Source: Pseudomonas fluorescens (GTDB lineage: Bacteria; Pseudomonadota; Gammaproteobacteria; Pseudomonadales; Pseudomonadaceae). From it: DNA of 64,000 nucleotides. The translations under genes and the position numbers were made by a program. The notes below the pieces were generated by a model. The model did no database searches, was not told the DNA's origin, and was given only the letters and a program-made list of their open reading frames with translations. The first letter of the stretch is position 1. Each line of letters starts with the position of its first letter. Of this stretch, positions 28,106 to 37,856 are shown one piece after another. Location of the stretch: positions 1,780,501 to 1,844,500 of the forward strand of contig NZ_CP078138.1 of the NCBI RefSeq assembly GCF_019212185.1. The letters run 5' to 3'.

Positions 28106-29101
28106 ATGCGCCTGATTCAATTCGAAAATAGTGCCGGCGAACGCCAGGTCGGCCTCGTCGACGGCAACCGGGTTCAGGTACTCAACAACACCCGCAGCAC
28201 CCGTGAACTGGCACTCGCGGCCATCCGCGCGCAACGCAGCCTGCAGGACGAGGTTGCGCGGCGGGGCACCGAGCCCGGGCCGGACTATGCGCAGTTGCTG
28301 CGTGACGGCCAGGTCTTGCCACCGCTCGACCATGAGGACCCGGCCCACTGCCTGATCAGCGGCACTGGCCTGACGCACCTGGGCAGCGCTTCGGCGCGAG
28401 ACAAGATGCACCAGCAGGAAGGCGCGGTCGAAGCCGGCATGACTGACACCATGCGCATCTTCAAATGGGGCCTGGAAGGCGGTAAGCCGGCGGCCGGCCA
28501 AGTCGGTGCGCAACCGGAGTGGTTCTACAAGGGCGACGGCAGCATTGTCGTGCGTCCGGGGGCGGACTTCCCGGTGCCGCCGTTCGCCGAGGATGCCGGT
28601 GAAGAGCCGGAGCTGACCGGCCTGTACGTGATCGGCGACGACGGTCTGCCGTATCGCCTCGGCTATGCCCTGGGCAATGAGTTCTCCGATCACGTCATGG
28701 AACGCCGCAACTACCTGTATCTCGCCCATTCGAAACTGCGGTACTGCGCCTACGGTCCGGAACTGCGGGTCGGCGAGTTGCCTCGGCACCTGGCAGGCAC
28801 CAGTCGCATTACCCGCAATGGCGAAGTGTTGTGGGAGAAAGAGTTTCTCAGTGGCGAGGACAACATGTGCCACAGCCTGGCCAACCTCGAATACCACCAC
28901 TTCAAGTACGCGCAGTTCCTGCGGCCGGGGGATGTCCATGTGCATTACTTCGGCACCGCTACCCTGTCGTTCGCCGACGGGGTCAGAACCCAGCCCGGCG
29001 ATCGCTTCCTGGTCAGCCTCGATGCCTTCGGCGCGCCGCTGGAAAACGGTATCGGTGAAAGCGCTCAGCCGCTGGCCATCGGTCAGGTGCGCGCACTCTG
29101 A
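28106..29101 (+). CDS. 2-keto-3-deoxypentonate dehydratase, AraD1/GguC-like (FAH fold)
   Basis: A 331-residue protein of the fumarylacetoacetate-hydrolase superfamily. The opening MRLIQFENSAGERQVGLVDG and the block STRELALAAIRAQRSLQDEV fit the AraD1/GguC group, and metal-binding acids are expected in EEPELTGLYV and in LGYALGNEFSDH. In the non-phosphorylative pentose route this enzyme dehydrates 2-keto-3-deoxy-L-arabonate (or a related epimer) to 2-oxoglutarate semialdehyde. GGAGGG 5 bases before the ATG at 28106 sets the start. It lies between the dehydratase gene and the semialdehyde-dehydrogenase gene, exactly where the reaction order predicts. Confidence 0.87.
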   Translation: MRLIQFENSAGERQVGLVDGNRVQVLNNTRSTRELALAAIRAQRSLQDEVARRGTEPGPDYAQLLRDGQVLPPLDHEDPAHCLISGTGLTHLGSASARDKMHQQEGAVEAGMTDTMRIFKWGLEGGKPAAGQVGAQPEWFYKGDGSIVVRPGADFPVPPFAEDAGEEPELTGLYVIGDDGLPYRLGYALGNEFSDHVMERRNYLYLAHSKLRYCAYGPELRVGELPRHLAGTSRITRNGEVLWEKEFLSGEDNMCHSLANLEYHHFKYAQFLRPGDVHVHYFGTATLSFADGVRTQPGDRFLVSLDAFGAPLENGIGESAQPLAIGQVRAL

Positions 29102-29143
29102 GTCTTCAACTTCCGGCGCCTGGCGCCGGCCAAGGAATCTGTC

Positions 29144-30724
29144 ATGACCTCGCAACTGGGACACAACTACATCGGCGGCCGACGCAGCGGCGAAGGCAAC
29201 GTGCGCCTGCAAAGCCTCGACGCCAGCACCGGCGAGCCGTTACCGGGCGACTTCCACCAGGCCAGTGCCAATGAAGTGGATGCCGCGGCTCGGGCTGCGG
29301 CTGCCGCGTACCCGCTGTACCGCAACCTGAGCGCGGAGCGCCGCGCACAATTTCTCGATGCAATTGCCGATGAGATCGATGCCCTGGGCGATGAATTCGT
29401 TGCCACCGTGTGCCGCGAGACCGCCTTGCCGGCTGCACGCATCCAGGGGGAACGGGGCCGCACCAGTGGCCAGATGCGCCTGTTCGCCAAGGTCTTGCGC
29501 AGGGGCGACTTTTACGGCGCGCGCATCGATCGTGCGCTGCCGGAGCGTCAGCCGTTGCCGCGTCCGGACCTACGGCAGTACCGCATCGCGCTCGGCCCGG
29601 TGGCGGTGTTCGGCGCGAGTAACTTCCCGCTGGCGTTTTCGACCGCCGGCGGCGATACCGCCTCGGCCCTGGCGGCAGGTTGCCCGGTGGTGTTCAAGGC
29701 CCACAGCGGACACATGGCGACTGCCGAGTGGGTGGCAGATGCGATTATCCGCGCCGCTGAGCGCTGCGACATGCCGGCCGGCGTGTTCAATATGATCTAC
29801 GGCGGGGGCGTCGGTGAGTGGCTGGTCAAGCATCCGGCGATTCAGGCCGTCGGTTTCACCGGATCGCTCAAGGGGGGCAATGCCCTGGGCCAGATGGCGG
29901 CGAGCCGGGCGCAACCGATCCCGGTGTTCGCTGAAATGTCGAGCATCAACCCGGTGTTCCTGTTGCCCGAGGCGCTCCAGGTGCGTGGCGAGCAGATTGC
30001 CGCGCAATTGGCCGGTTCAGTGACCCTGGGCTGCGGCCAGTTCTGTACCAATCCAGGGCTGATTATCGGCCTGCGTTCCCCACAGTTCAGCGCGTTCCTC
30101 CAACAGTTCAGCGCCAACATGCAGCAACAGCCGGCGCAGACCATGCTCAATGCCGGCGCACTGGACAGCTATCGCCATGGCCTTGGCGAGTTGCACGGCC
30201 ATCCCGGCCTGACGCATCTGGCGGGCCAGCCGCAACAGGGCAGCCAGGCCCAGCCGCAACTGTTCAAGGCGGACGTGAGCCTGCTGCTCAATGGCGAAGC
30301 GCTGTTGCAGGAAGAGGTCTTTGGCCCTGCCACCATCGTCATCGAAGTTGAAGACGCAACGCAGTTGGCTGCTGCCTTGCAGGGTTTGCGCGGGCAATTG
30401 ACCGCGACCTTGATTGGCGAAGCCGAAGAGTTGTTGGCGTACCGTTGGCTCGCTGAGTCGTTGCAGGAGAAGGTCGGCCGGATCCTGCTCAATGGCTACC
30501 CAACCGGCGTCGAAGTCTGCGAGGCGATGGTCCATGGTGGACCTTATCCGGCCACTTCGGATGCACGCGGGACATCGGTCGGGACCCTGGCCATCGAGCG
30601 CTTCCTGCGTCCGGTGTGTTTCCAGAACTACCCGGATGCCTTACTGCCTGAAGCCCTGCAAAACGCCAATCCGCTGGGGATTCGGCGCCTGGTGGATGGC
30701 GAGATGAGTGAGCAGGCCTGGTGA
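29144..30724 (+). CDS. 2-oxoglutarate semialdehyde dehydrogenase
   Basis: A 526-residue NAD(P)-dependent aldehyde dehydrogenase. Catalytic Cys301 is in GQFCTNPG and Glu264 in VFAEMSSINP; the coenzyme motif GPVAVFGASNFP is at 151-162 and GFTGSLKGG at 237-245. This long form (about 525 residues with the HSGHMATAEWVADAI helix) is typical of 2-oxoglutarate semialdehyde dehydrogenases in pentose and sugar-diacid clusters. It would complete the route to 2-oxoglutarate. It is the last gene of the plus-strand catabolic run; the convergent DMT gene ends 10 bases later. Confidence 0.9.
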   Translation: MTSQLGHNYIGGRRSGEGNVRLQSLDASTGEPLPGDFHQASANEVDAAARAAAAAYPLYRNLSAERRAQFLDAIADEIDALGDEFVATVCRETALPAARIQGERGRTSGQMRLFAKVLRRGDFYGARIDRALPERQPLPRPDLRQYRIALGPVAVFGASNFPLAFSTAGGDTASALAAGCPVVFKAHSGHMATAEWVADAIIRAAERCDMPAGVFNMIYGGGVGEWLVKHPAIQAVGFTGSLKGGNALGQMAASRAQPIPVFAEMSSINPVFLLPEALQVRGEQIAAQLAGSVTLGCGQFCTNPGLIIGLRSPQFSAFLQQFSANMQQQPAQTMLNAGALDSYRHGLGELHGHPGLTHLAGQPQQGSQAQPQLFKADVSLLLNGEALLQEEVFGPATIVIEVEDATQLAAALQGLRGQLTATLIGEAEELLAYRWLAESLQEKVGRILLNGYPTGVEVCEAMVHGGPYPATSDARGTSVGTLAIERFLRPVCFQNYPDALLPEALQNANPLGIRRLVDGEMSEQAW

Positions 30725-30734
30725 GCCCGGCGAT

Positions 30735-31631
30735 TCAGGGACGAATCGCCCTCCGCGCCGGACGCAACACCAGCCACAACGCTGCGCCGATCAACACCCC
30801 GCCATACAGATGCGCCAGCGACAGTGGCTCGCCGAGAAACAGCGCGCCCCACAGCACGCCGAACGGCGGGATCATGAAGGTCACAGTCATCGATTTGACT
30901 GGGCCGATGGCGCTCAGCAGGCGGAAGTAAAGGATGTAGGCAAACGCCGTGCAGCCCAGGCCCAGTCCCAGCAACGACAGCCAGACCTGCCAGCCACCCC
31001 AGCTGGCGGGCGGCTGAATGATGGCGCTGTAGGTGAACAACGGCAGCAGCAACAAGGTGGCGCCGAGCATGCTGCCCAGGGCCGAGAGGCGGCTGTCGAG
31101 ACCGCCTTGCTGGTCGAGCCAGCGCCGTGCGAGGAAGCCGGCAAAGCCATAGCAGGTGGTCGCCAGCAGGCAGGCGAGGGCACCCATCAACAGTTCTGCG
31201 TCGAAGGCCACCGTCCCGGCACGGGTGAGGATCGCCACGCCAAACAGGCCGAGAGCGAGCCCGGCGAGTTTCGACAGGCTCAGCCGCTCATGGAAAAACA
31301 GGCCACCGATCAGTACACCCATCAATGGGGTGGTCGCGTTGAAGATTGCCGAGTAACCGGCGGGCAGCACCTGGGCGGCCACTGAATACATGGTCGCGGG
31401 TATCCCCGAGTTGATCACCCCGAGCAACAGCACGGTTTTGAACTTGCCGCGAAAATCCCACGAGGTGCGCATCAGCACCAGGATCACCAGCAGGCCGCCG
31501 GCGGCAATCGACACCCGGAAGAACGCGGTGGGAATAGTGCCAATCTCCGGAGCGACGATGCGCATGAACAGAAAGCTCGCGCCCCAGATGGCGGCAAGCG
31601 ACAACAAACGCAGAATATCGACGGGGTTCAC
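30735..31631 (-). CDS. DMT-superfamily transporter (EamA)
   Basis: A 298-residue inner-membrane protein with about ten helices and the two EamA repeats, opening DILRLLSLAAIWGASFLFMRI. The second repeat includes LGCTAFAYILYFRLLSAIGPVKS, a conserved stretch of drug/metabolite exporters. The substrate is unknown. The gene is convergent with the semialdehyde dehydrogenase gene (10-base gap) and divergent from aceK, with about 130 bases between the two starts. Nothing suggests it belongs to the catabolic operon. Confidence 0.88.
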   Translation of the reverse strand: MNPVDILRLLSLAAIWGASFLFMRIVAPEIGTIPTAFFRVSIAAGGLLVILVLMRTSWDFRGKFKTVLLLGVINSGIPATMYSVAAQVLPAGYSAIFNATTPLMGVLIGGLFFHERLSLSKLAGLALGLFGVAILTRAGTVAFDAELLMGALACLLATTCYGFAGFLARRWLDQQGGLDSRLSALGSMLGATLLLLPLFTYSAIIQPPASWGGWQVWLSLLGLGLGCTAFAYILYFRLLSAIGPVKSMTVTFMIPPFGVLWGALFLGEPLSLAHLYGGVLIGAALWLVLRPARRAIRP

Positions 31632-31761
31632 AGCGCGTTCCTTCCTTAATCAGCGCGCCAGTGTCGCCGTCCGTCCCGGTCAAGGCAATGGTTGCGTTGC
31701 GTAACAATTGACCTCTAAGCTCAGCCTCCAACGACAAGAATCTTCCCGCAGAGGTCTTCCC

Positions 31762-33480
31762 ATGCCGCAGCCCTGGCCCGCCGCCGACATCGCCCGTATG
31801 GTCCTCGACGGTTTCGACGACTACCGCGAGCATTTCCGCCAGATCACCGATGGCGCCCGCGCGCGCTTCGAACAGGCGCAGTGGCAGGAAACCCAGGTCG
31901 CCTCGGCGGCGAGGATCAACCTCTACGAAGAAAAAGTCAGTGAAACCGTGGGTCGGCTGCGCATCGCCTTCGACGAGCAGACCCTGGATGTCAGCTGCTG
32001 GCCGCTGGTCAAAAGCGCATACATCAGCCTGATCGACCTGCGCTTCGACGATGAGCTGTCCGAGACCTGGTACAACTCGATTTTCTGCGGCCTGTTCAGC
32101 CACGACCTGATCAGCGACGGCTGCATGTTCATCCACACCACCCGCCCGAGCCTGCGCCGGGCGCGGGCGGCGCAGACTCGCACCTACAAGCCGCAAGGCC
32201 AGTTGCCGGGGATGCTCGCGAGCATCTTTGCCGACTTCCGTTTCAGCGAAGACTACGCGGACCTGGCCGGTGACCTGCGCCGGCTCGAAGCGCAACTGCG
32301 CGAGAACCTGCCGGACTGGGTTTGCAAGGACCCGAACCTGGCGGTCGAACTGTTTTCCTCGGTGCTGTACCGCAACAAGGGCGCCTACCTGGTGGGGCGC
32401 ATTTACACCGCCGACGAGCAATGGCCGCTGGTGATCCCGCTGCTGCACCGCGAGGGCCGGGGGATCCAGATCGATGCGTTGATCACCGACGAAGCCGAAG
32501 TGTCGATCATCTTCTCCTTCACCCGTTCGTATTTCATGGTGGATGTGCCGGTGCCCGCCGAGTTCATCGGTTTCCTGCGGCGGATCCTGCCGGGCAAGCA
32601 CATCGCCGAGCTGTACACCTCGATCGGCTTTTACAAACACGGCAAGTCGGAGTTCTACCGCGCGCTGATCAACCACCTGGCCAACACCGACGACCCGTTC
32701 ATCATGGCCCCCGGCGTGCGCGGCATGGTCATGAGCGTGTTTACCCTGCCGGGCTTCAATACCGTGTTCAAGATCATTAAGGACCGCTTCTCGCCGTCGA
32801 AAAACGTCGACCGCGCCACGGTGATCGAGAAGTACCGATTGGTGAAAAGCGTCGACCGGGTCGGGCGCATGGCCGATACCCAGGAATTCGCCGACTTCCG
32901 TTTTCCACTGAGCAAGTTCGACCCAGCCTGCCTTGCCGAACTGCTGGAAGTGGCGCCGTCGACCGTGGCCGTCGAAGGCGACACGGTGCTGATCCGCCAC
33001 TGTTGGACCGAACGGCGGATGACGCCGCTGAACCTATACCTGGAAAACGCCAACGACGCCCAGGTGCATGAGGCGCTGGAAGACTACGGGCTGGCGATCA
33101 AGCAACTGGCAGCGGCGAACATTTTTCCCGGCGACATGCTGCTGAAAAACTTCGGCGTCACCCGCCATGGTCGTGTGGTGTTCTACGACTACGACGAGAT
33201 CTGCTTCCTCACCGAAGCCAACTTCCGCCACATTCCTGAACCGCGTACCCCAGAGGACGAAATGGCCTCCGAGCCCTGGTATTCGATTGGCCCGCTGGAT
33301 GTGTTTCCCGAGGAGTTCCCGCCGTTTCTGTTCGCCGATGCCGGGCAGCGCAAGTTGTTTGATCAACTGCATGGCGAGTTGTACAACGCCGATTACTGGA
33401 AGAGCCTGCAGGAGGCGATTCGGGCGGGGAAGGTGATTGATGTGTTTCCGTATCGGCGCAAGGGGCTGGACAACGAATAG
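31762..33480 (+). CDS. aceK: Isocitrate dehydrogenase kinase/phosphatase
   Basis: A 572-residue AceK, close to the usual length of about 570-580. It both inactivates isocitrate dehydrogenase by phosphorylation and reactivates it, setting flux between the TCA cycle and the glyoxylate shunt. AceK-type blocks are [41 protein letters not shown] and the ATP-pocket-like [18 protein letters not shown] near the C-terminus. GAGGT 6 bases before the ATG at 31762 fixes the start; the frame is open further upstream from a TTG. It stands alone, with a REP palindrome just after the stop. Confidence 0.96.
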   Translation: MPQPWPAADIARMVLDGFDDYREHFRQITDGARARFEQAQWQETQVASAARINLYEEKVSETVGRLRIAFDEQTLDVSCWPLVKSAYISLIDLRFDDELSETWYNSIFCGLFSHDLISDGCMFIHTTRPSLRRARAAQTRTYKPQGQLPGMLASIFADFRFSEDYADLAGDLRRLEAQLRENLPDWVCKDPNLAVELFSSVLYRNKGAYLVGRIYTADEQWPLVIPLLHREGRGIQIDALITDEAEVSIIFSFTRSYFMVDVPVPAEFIGFLRRILPGKHIAELYTSIGFYKHGKSEFYRALINHLANTDDPFIMAPGVRGMVMSVFTLPGFNTVFKIIKDRFSPSKNVDRATVIEKYRLVKSVDRVGRMADTQEFADFRFPLSKFDPACLAELLEVAPSTVAVEGDTVLIRHCWTERRMTPLNLYLENANDAQVHEALEDYGLAIKQLAAANIFPGDMLLKNFGVTRHGRVVFYDYDEICFLTEANFRHIPEPRTPEDEMASEPWYSIGPLDVFPEEFPPFLFADAGQRKLFDQLHGELYNADYWKSLQEAIRAGKVIDVFPYRRKGLDNE

Positions 33481-33495
33481 TCGTCCATCCGACAC

Positions 33496-33537
33496 GATCC
33501 CTTGTAGGAGCCGGCAAGCCGGCTCCTACAAGGGATC
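33496..33537. repeat. REP palindrome, possible aceK terminator
   Basis: Perfect 20-base arms (GATCCCTTGTAGGAGCCGGC and its complement) with a 2-base loop. It lies 16 bases after aceK and could form a strong RNA hairpin, but no T-run follows. Confidence 0.9.
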
Positions 33538-33603
33538 TCGTTCACCCTGTAAATCTGCGACAATCGCCGACCTGCGCCACTAGACGACTGAATTGCGTAC
33601 CCG

Positions 33604-36600
33604 ATGACCGACGAATCGCCCTCCATCGACAAACTGCTGAAAAACCTCGATCACGCCATGCTCGCCGACCGCCACCGGCTGCGGCGGCAGTTGCTTGAGC
33701 TGCGCAAGAAACCCGATGAGGCCAAGCTGGCCCAATGGGTGGCGCGGATGCAGGCGTCCTGTGATCAGGTGCTGGCGCGTAAAGCCAGCCTGCCGCTGAT
33801 CCGTTACGACGACAGCCTGCCGATCGCGGCCAAGCGTGACGAGATCAAGAAGGCGCTGGAACAGCATCAGGTGCTGATCATCGCCGGCGAAACCGGTTCT
33901 GGTAAAACCACCCAGTTGCCGAAAATCTGCCTGGAAATCGGTCGCGGCCAACACGGCCTGATTGGCCACACCCAGCCACGCCGAATTGCCGCGCGCAGCG
34001 TTGCCAGCCGGGTTGCCGAAGAGTTGGCCACGCCGCTGGGGGCACTGGTCGGCTATCAGGTGCGGTTCGAGGACCAGAGCGACGCCAACACCCTGATCAA
34101 ACTGATGACCGACGGCATCCTGCTGGCGGAAACCCAGAACGACCGCTACCTCGAGCGCTACGACACGATCATCGTCGACGAAGCCCACGAGCGCAGCCTC
34201 AACATCGACTTTCTGCTGGGCTACCTGAAAACCCTGCTGCCACGGCGTCCCGACCTGAAGGTGATCATCACCTCGGCGACCATCGACCTGGAGCGCTTCT
34301 CCAAGCACTTCGACGATGCGCCGATTGTCGAGGTCTCCGGCCGGACCTTCCCGGTGGACACCTGGTATCGCCCGCTGACCCTGGAGCAGGACGAGGAGGG
34401 CAACCGCGTCGAGGACGACTTGACGGTGGATCAGGCGATTCTCGCCGCCCTCGACGAAATCGCCGCCCATGAGCGCAGCGAGCGCCGCAGCCCCGGTGAC
34501 GTGCTGGTGTTCCTGCCCGGCGAGCGCGAGATTCGCGACGCCGCCGACCTGTTGCGCAAGGCCCAGCTCAAGCACACTGAAATCCTGCCGTTGTACGCGC
34601 GCCTGTCACCGGCCGAACAGCAGCGGATTTTCCAGTCGCACCCTGGACGGCGCGTGGTGCTGGCAACCAACGTCGCGGAAACCTCGCTGACCGTGCCGGG
34701 CATTCGCTACGTGATCGACAGCGGCACCGCGCGCATCAGTCGCTACAGCTACCGGGCCAAGGTCCAGCGCTTGCCGATCGAAGCCATTTCCCAGGCCAGC
34801 GCCAACCAGCGCAAGGGCCGTTGCGGACGGGTCGAGCCGGGGATCTGCATTCGCTTGTACAGCGAAGAAGACTTTATTGGCCGCCCGGAATTTACCGATC
34901 CGGAAATCCTGCGTACCAACCTGGCGGCGGTGATCCTGCAGATGCTCCATCTGCGACTGGGTGAAATTACCGACTTCCCGTTTATCGAGCCGCCGGACGG
35001 CAAGGCCATCAGCGACGGCTTCAACCTGCTGCAAGAGCTGTCGGCGGTGGACCGCAACAGCCAGCTGACGCCGCTCGGTCGGCAGTTGGCGCGCTTGCCA
35101 GTCGACCCGCGCATGGGCCGCATGCTGCTCGAAGCGGCCAAGCTCGGCAGCCTCCAGGAAGTGCTGATCGTCGCCAGTGCGATGTCGATCCAGGACCCTC
35201 GGGAACGTCCACCGGAACGCCAGCAAGCCGCCGATCAGGCCCACGCGCAATGGAAAGACGTCGACTCTGATTTCGCCGCGCTGGTCAATCTGTGGCGGGG
35301 TTTCGAGGAGCAGCGCCAGGCGTTGACCGCCAGCCCGCTGCGCAACTGGTGCCGGAAACATTTCCTCAATTACCTGCGCCTGCGCGAGTGGCGTGACTCC
35401 CATCGCCAGTTGAGCCTGATCTGCCGCGACATGCAGCTGAGCCTGAATAAAGAGCCGGCGGATTACCCGAAACTGCACAAGGCGGTATTGGTGGGGCTGC
35501 TCAGCCAGATCGGGCAGAAGACCGAGGACGGCGACTACCTCGGTGCGCGTCAGCGACGCTTCTGGATTCACCCGTCATCGGGCCTGGGCAAGAAGCGCCC
35601 GCAGTGGCTGATGACCGCCGAACTGGTGGAAACCACCAAGCTCTACGCGCGCATGGTGGCGAAGATCGATGCCGACTGGATCGAGCCGCTGGCCGGGCAC
35701 CTGATCAAGAAAAATCACTTCGAACCGCATTGGGAGAAGAAGCGCGGGCAGGTGGTGGCCTACGAGCAGATCACCTTGTTCGGGCTGATCGTGGTCGGGC
35801 GTCGGCCGGTGCATTACGGTCCGGTCGACCCGGTGGTGTCCCGTGAGCTATTTATCCGTGAAGCGCTGGTGCGCGGCGAAATCCAGTCCCGGGCCAAGTG
35901 CCTGACCGCCAATGCACAGTTGCTCGAGCAGCTCGATGAGCTGGAGGCCAAGGCCCGCCGTCGCGACATTCTTGCCGACGAAGAAACCCTGTTCGCCTTC
36001 TACGACGCGCGGCTGCCGGCGGAGATTCACCAGACCGCGACGTTCGACAGTTGGTACAAGGTCAACAGCCAGAAGAATCCGCAGTTGCTGATCATGCGCG
36101 AAGAGGATGTGCTGGCCCGTGAAGCCAGTGAAATCACTGCGCAGCATTACCCGGACACCTTGCACATCGGTGATCTGGAATTGGCCCTGAGTTACCACTT
36201 CGAACCCAATCATCCGCGGGACGGCGTAACGCTACGAGTGCCGGCGCCGTTGTTGCCGATGCTGCCACCGGAGCGCCTGGAATGGCTGGTGCCGGGAGTG
36301 ATCGAGGCCAAGTGCATTGCCCTGGTGCGTAACCTGCCCAAGGCACTGCGCAAGAACTTCGTGCCGGTGCCGGACTTCGTCAAGGCCGCCCTGCAGCGCA
36401 TGACCTTCGCCGAGGGCTCGCTGCCCCAGGCGCTGGGCCGTGAGTTGTTGCGCATGACCGGTGCTCGGGTCAGCGATGAAGCCTGGAGTGAGGCCGCGCA
36501 GCAGGTTGAAAACCACCTGCGGATGAACCTGGAAATCGTCGACGCTCAGGGCAAGTTCCTCGGTGAAGGCCGTGATCTGGCCGAGCTCACGGCGCGTTTT

Positions 36601-37515
36601 GCCGAAGCCAGCCAGGCTGCATTGGCGGTGCCGCAAACCGCGAAAAGCCAGGAGCCGGTGCAGCCGAAAGCCTTCGCCGCCGTCGCCGAGAAAACCCAAC
36701 AGAAAATCGCCGGGCTGTCGATGACAGTGTATCCGGCACTGGTGGAAGAGGCGGGGACGGTCAAGGAGGGGCGCTTCTCAACGCCGGCCGAAGCCGAGTT
36801 TCAGCATCGTCGGGCCTTGCAGCGCTTGTTGCTGCAACAGCTGGCGGAGCCGGCGAAGTTTCTCCGGGGCAAGTTGCCGGGCCTGACCGAGCTGGGCTTG
36901 TTGTACCGCGATCTGGGCCGAGTCGATGCGTTGGTCGAAGACATCCTGCTGGCCAGCCTCGACAGCTGCATTCTCGACGGCGAAGACCCATTGCCCCGCG
37001 ATGGTGCCGGGTTGGCTTCGCTGGCCGAGCGCAAGCGCGGTGCCTGGACCGAGCACGCCGAGCGGGTGGCGAAGCTGACCCTGGAAATCCTCAAGCTCTG
37101 GCACGGTCTGCAAAAACGCTTCAAGGGCAAGATCGATCTGGCGCAAGCCGTGGCCCTCAATGACATCAAGCAGCAACTCAGCCATCTGGTATACCCGGGC
37201 TTTGTCCGCGAGACGCCGATGCAATGGCTCAAGGAACTGCCACGGTATTTGAAGGCGGTCGAGCAACGTTTCGAGAAAATCGGTGCCCAGGTCCAGCGCG
37301 ACCGGGTGTGGAGCGGCGAATTGTCTGGCCTGTGGACGCAATACCAGACCCGCGCCAACAAACATGCCCAAGAAGGCAAGCGCGATCCGCAGCTGGAGCT
37401 GTATCGCTGGTGGCTGGAGGAATACCGGGTGTCGCTGTTCGCCCAGCAGTTGGGGACCAAGGTGCCGATCTCGGACAAGCGTCTGAATAAGCAGTGGGCG
37501 CAGGTAGAGCCGTAA
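33604..37515 (+). CDS. hrpA: ATP-dependent RNA helicase HrpA
   Basis: A 1303-residue DEAH-box helicase of normal HrpA length. Walker A GETGSGKTTQ, the DEAH motif VDEAHERSL, SAT motif ITSATIDLERF and helicase-C motifs RVVLATNVAETSL and SANQRKGRCGRVEPG are all present. An HA2/oligonucleotide-binding region follows, then the long DUF3418 C-terminal domain (about residues 660-1290) that distinguishes HrpA. HrpA is a cytoplasmic helicase that in E. coli rescues stalled or collided ribosomes. No clear Shine-Dalgarno precedes the ATG at 33604, so the exact start is less certain than the gene. Confidence 0.95.
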   Translation: MTDESPSIDKLLKNLDHAMLADRHRLRRQLLELRKKPDEAKLAQWVARMQASCDQVLARKASLPLIRYDDSLPIAAKRDEIKKALEQHQVLIIAGETGSGKTTQLPKICLEIGRGQHGLIGHTQPRRIAARSVASRVAEELATPLGALVGYQVRFEDQSDANTLIKLMTDGILLAETQNDRYLERYDTIIVDEAHERSLNIDFLLGYLKTLLPRRPDLKVIITSATIDLERFSKHFDDAPIVEVSGRTFPVDTWYRPLTLEQDEEGNRVEDDLTVDQAILAALDEIAAHERSERRSPGDVLVFLPGEREIRDAADLLRKAQLKHTEILPLYARLSPAEQQRIFQSHPGRRVVLATNVAETSLTVPGIRYVIDSGTARISRYSYRAKVQRLPIEAISQASANQRKGRCGRVEPGICIRLYSEEDFIGRPEFTDPEILRTNLAAVILQMLHLRLGEITDFPFIEPPDGKAISDGFNLLQELSAVDRNSQLTPLGRQLARLPVDPRMGRMLLEAAKLGSLQEVLIVASAMSIQDPRERPPERQQAADQAHAQWKDVDSDFAALVNLWRGFEEQRQALTASPLRNWCRKHFLNYLRLREWRDSHRQLSLICRDMQLSLNKEPADYPKLHKAVLVGLLSQIGQKTEDGDYLGARQRRFWIHPSSGLGKKRPQWLMTAELVETTKLYARMVAKIDADWIEPLAGHLIKKNHFEPHWEKKRGQVVAYEQITLFGLIVVGRRPVHYGPVDPVVSRELFIREALVRGEIQSRAKCLTANAQLLEQLDELEAKARRRDILADEETLFAFYDARLPAEIHQTATFDSWYKVNSQKNPQLLIMREEDVLAREASEITAQHYPDTLHIGDLELALSYHFEPNHPRDGVTLRVPAPLLPMLPPERLEWLVPGVIEAKCIALVRNLPKALRKNFVPVPDFVKAALQRMTFAEGSLPQALGRELLRMTGARVSDEAWSEAAQQVENHLRMNLEIVDAQGKFLGEGRDLAELTARFAEASQAALAVPQTAKSQEPVQPKAFAAVAEKTQQKIAGLSMTVYPALVEEAGTVKEGRFSTPAEAEFQHRRALQRLLLQQLAEPAKFLRGKLPGLTELGLLYRDLGRVDALVEDILLASLDSCILDGEDPLPRDGAGLASLAERKRGAWTEHAERVAKLTLEILKLWHGLQKRFKGKIDLAQAVALNDIKQQLSHLVYPGFVRETPMQWLKELPRYLKAVEQRFEKIGAQVQRDRVWSGELSGLWTQYQTRANKHAQEGKRDPQLELYRWWLEEYRVSLFAQQLGTKVPISDKRLNKQWAQVEP

Positions 37516-37534
37516 AGCCAAGGCTTGCGCAATA

Positions 37535-37628
37535 CCTGTAGGAGCGAGCCTGCTCGCGATGGGGCCCTTTGATTCAGCATTAATGTTGATTGATAGATCG
37601 CCATCGCGAGCAGGCTCGCTCCTACAGG
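37535..37628. repeat. REP doublet (REPIN) after hrpA
   Basis: Perfect 28-base inverted arms (37535-37562 and 37601-37628; core GTAGGAGCGAGCCTGCTCGC). It lies 20 bases past the hrpA stop. The remaining 228 bases before the FabH-like gene contain no gene that I can support. Confidence 0.93.
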
Positions 37629-37856
37629 GGGCGTGGTGGCTTCCAGGCGGTGTTATCCAGCAAACCACGCCAACTCCCGCGCTTTATGGCAAACTTCGCC
37701 ACCATAAATGCCGTTTTCGCGACCCAGAGCCTGCGCTCGGGTCGAAACGCGGAATAAAGCGACGCCCCGGTCTGCGTCCCTGGATGGGCTTGGACCCTTT
37801 ACGTGTTGGTACGTCGGTGCCAATACTTTCTGCCTGAACAGATTAGAGAAGCGACC

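Noticed and set aside
27968-29212. 414-codon frame antisense to the AraD1-type gene
   Set aside because: It spans two gene junctions and has no domain; the plus-strand genes have strong motifs and ribosome sites.
31288-33000. 570-codon frame antisense to aceK
   Set aside because: It overlaps two real genes in opposite arrangement and shows shadow composition rich in Val, Gln, His, Arg and Asp.
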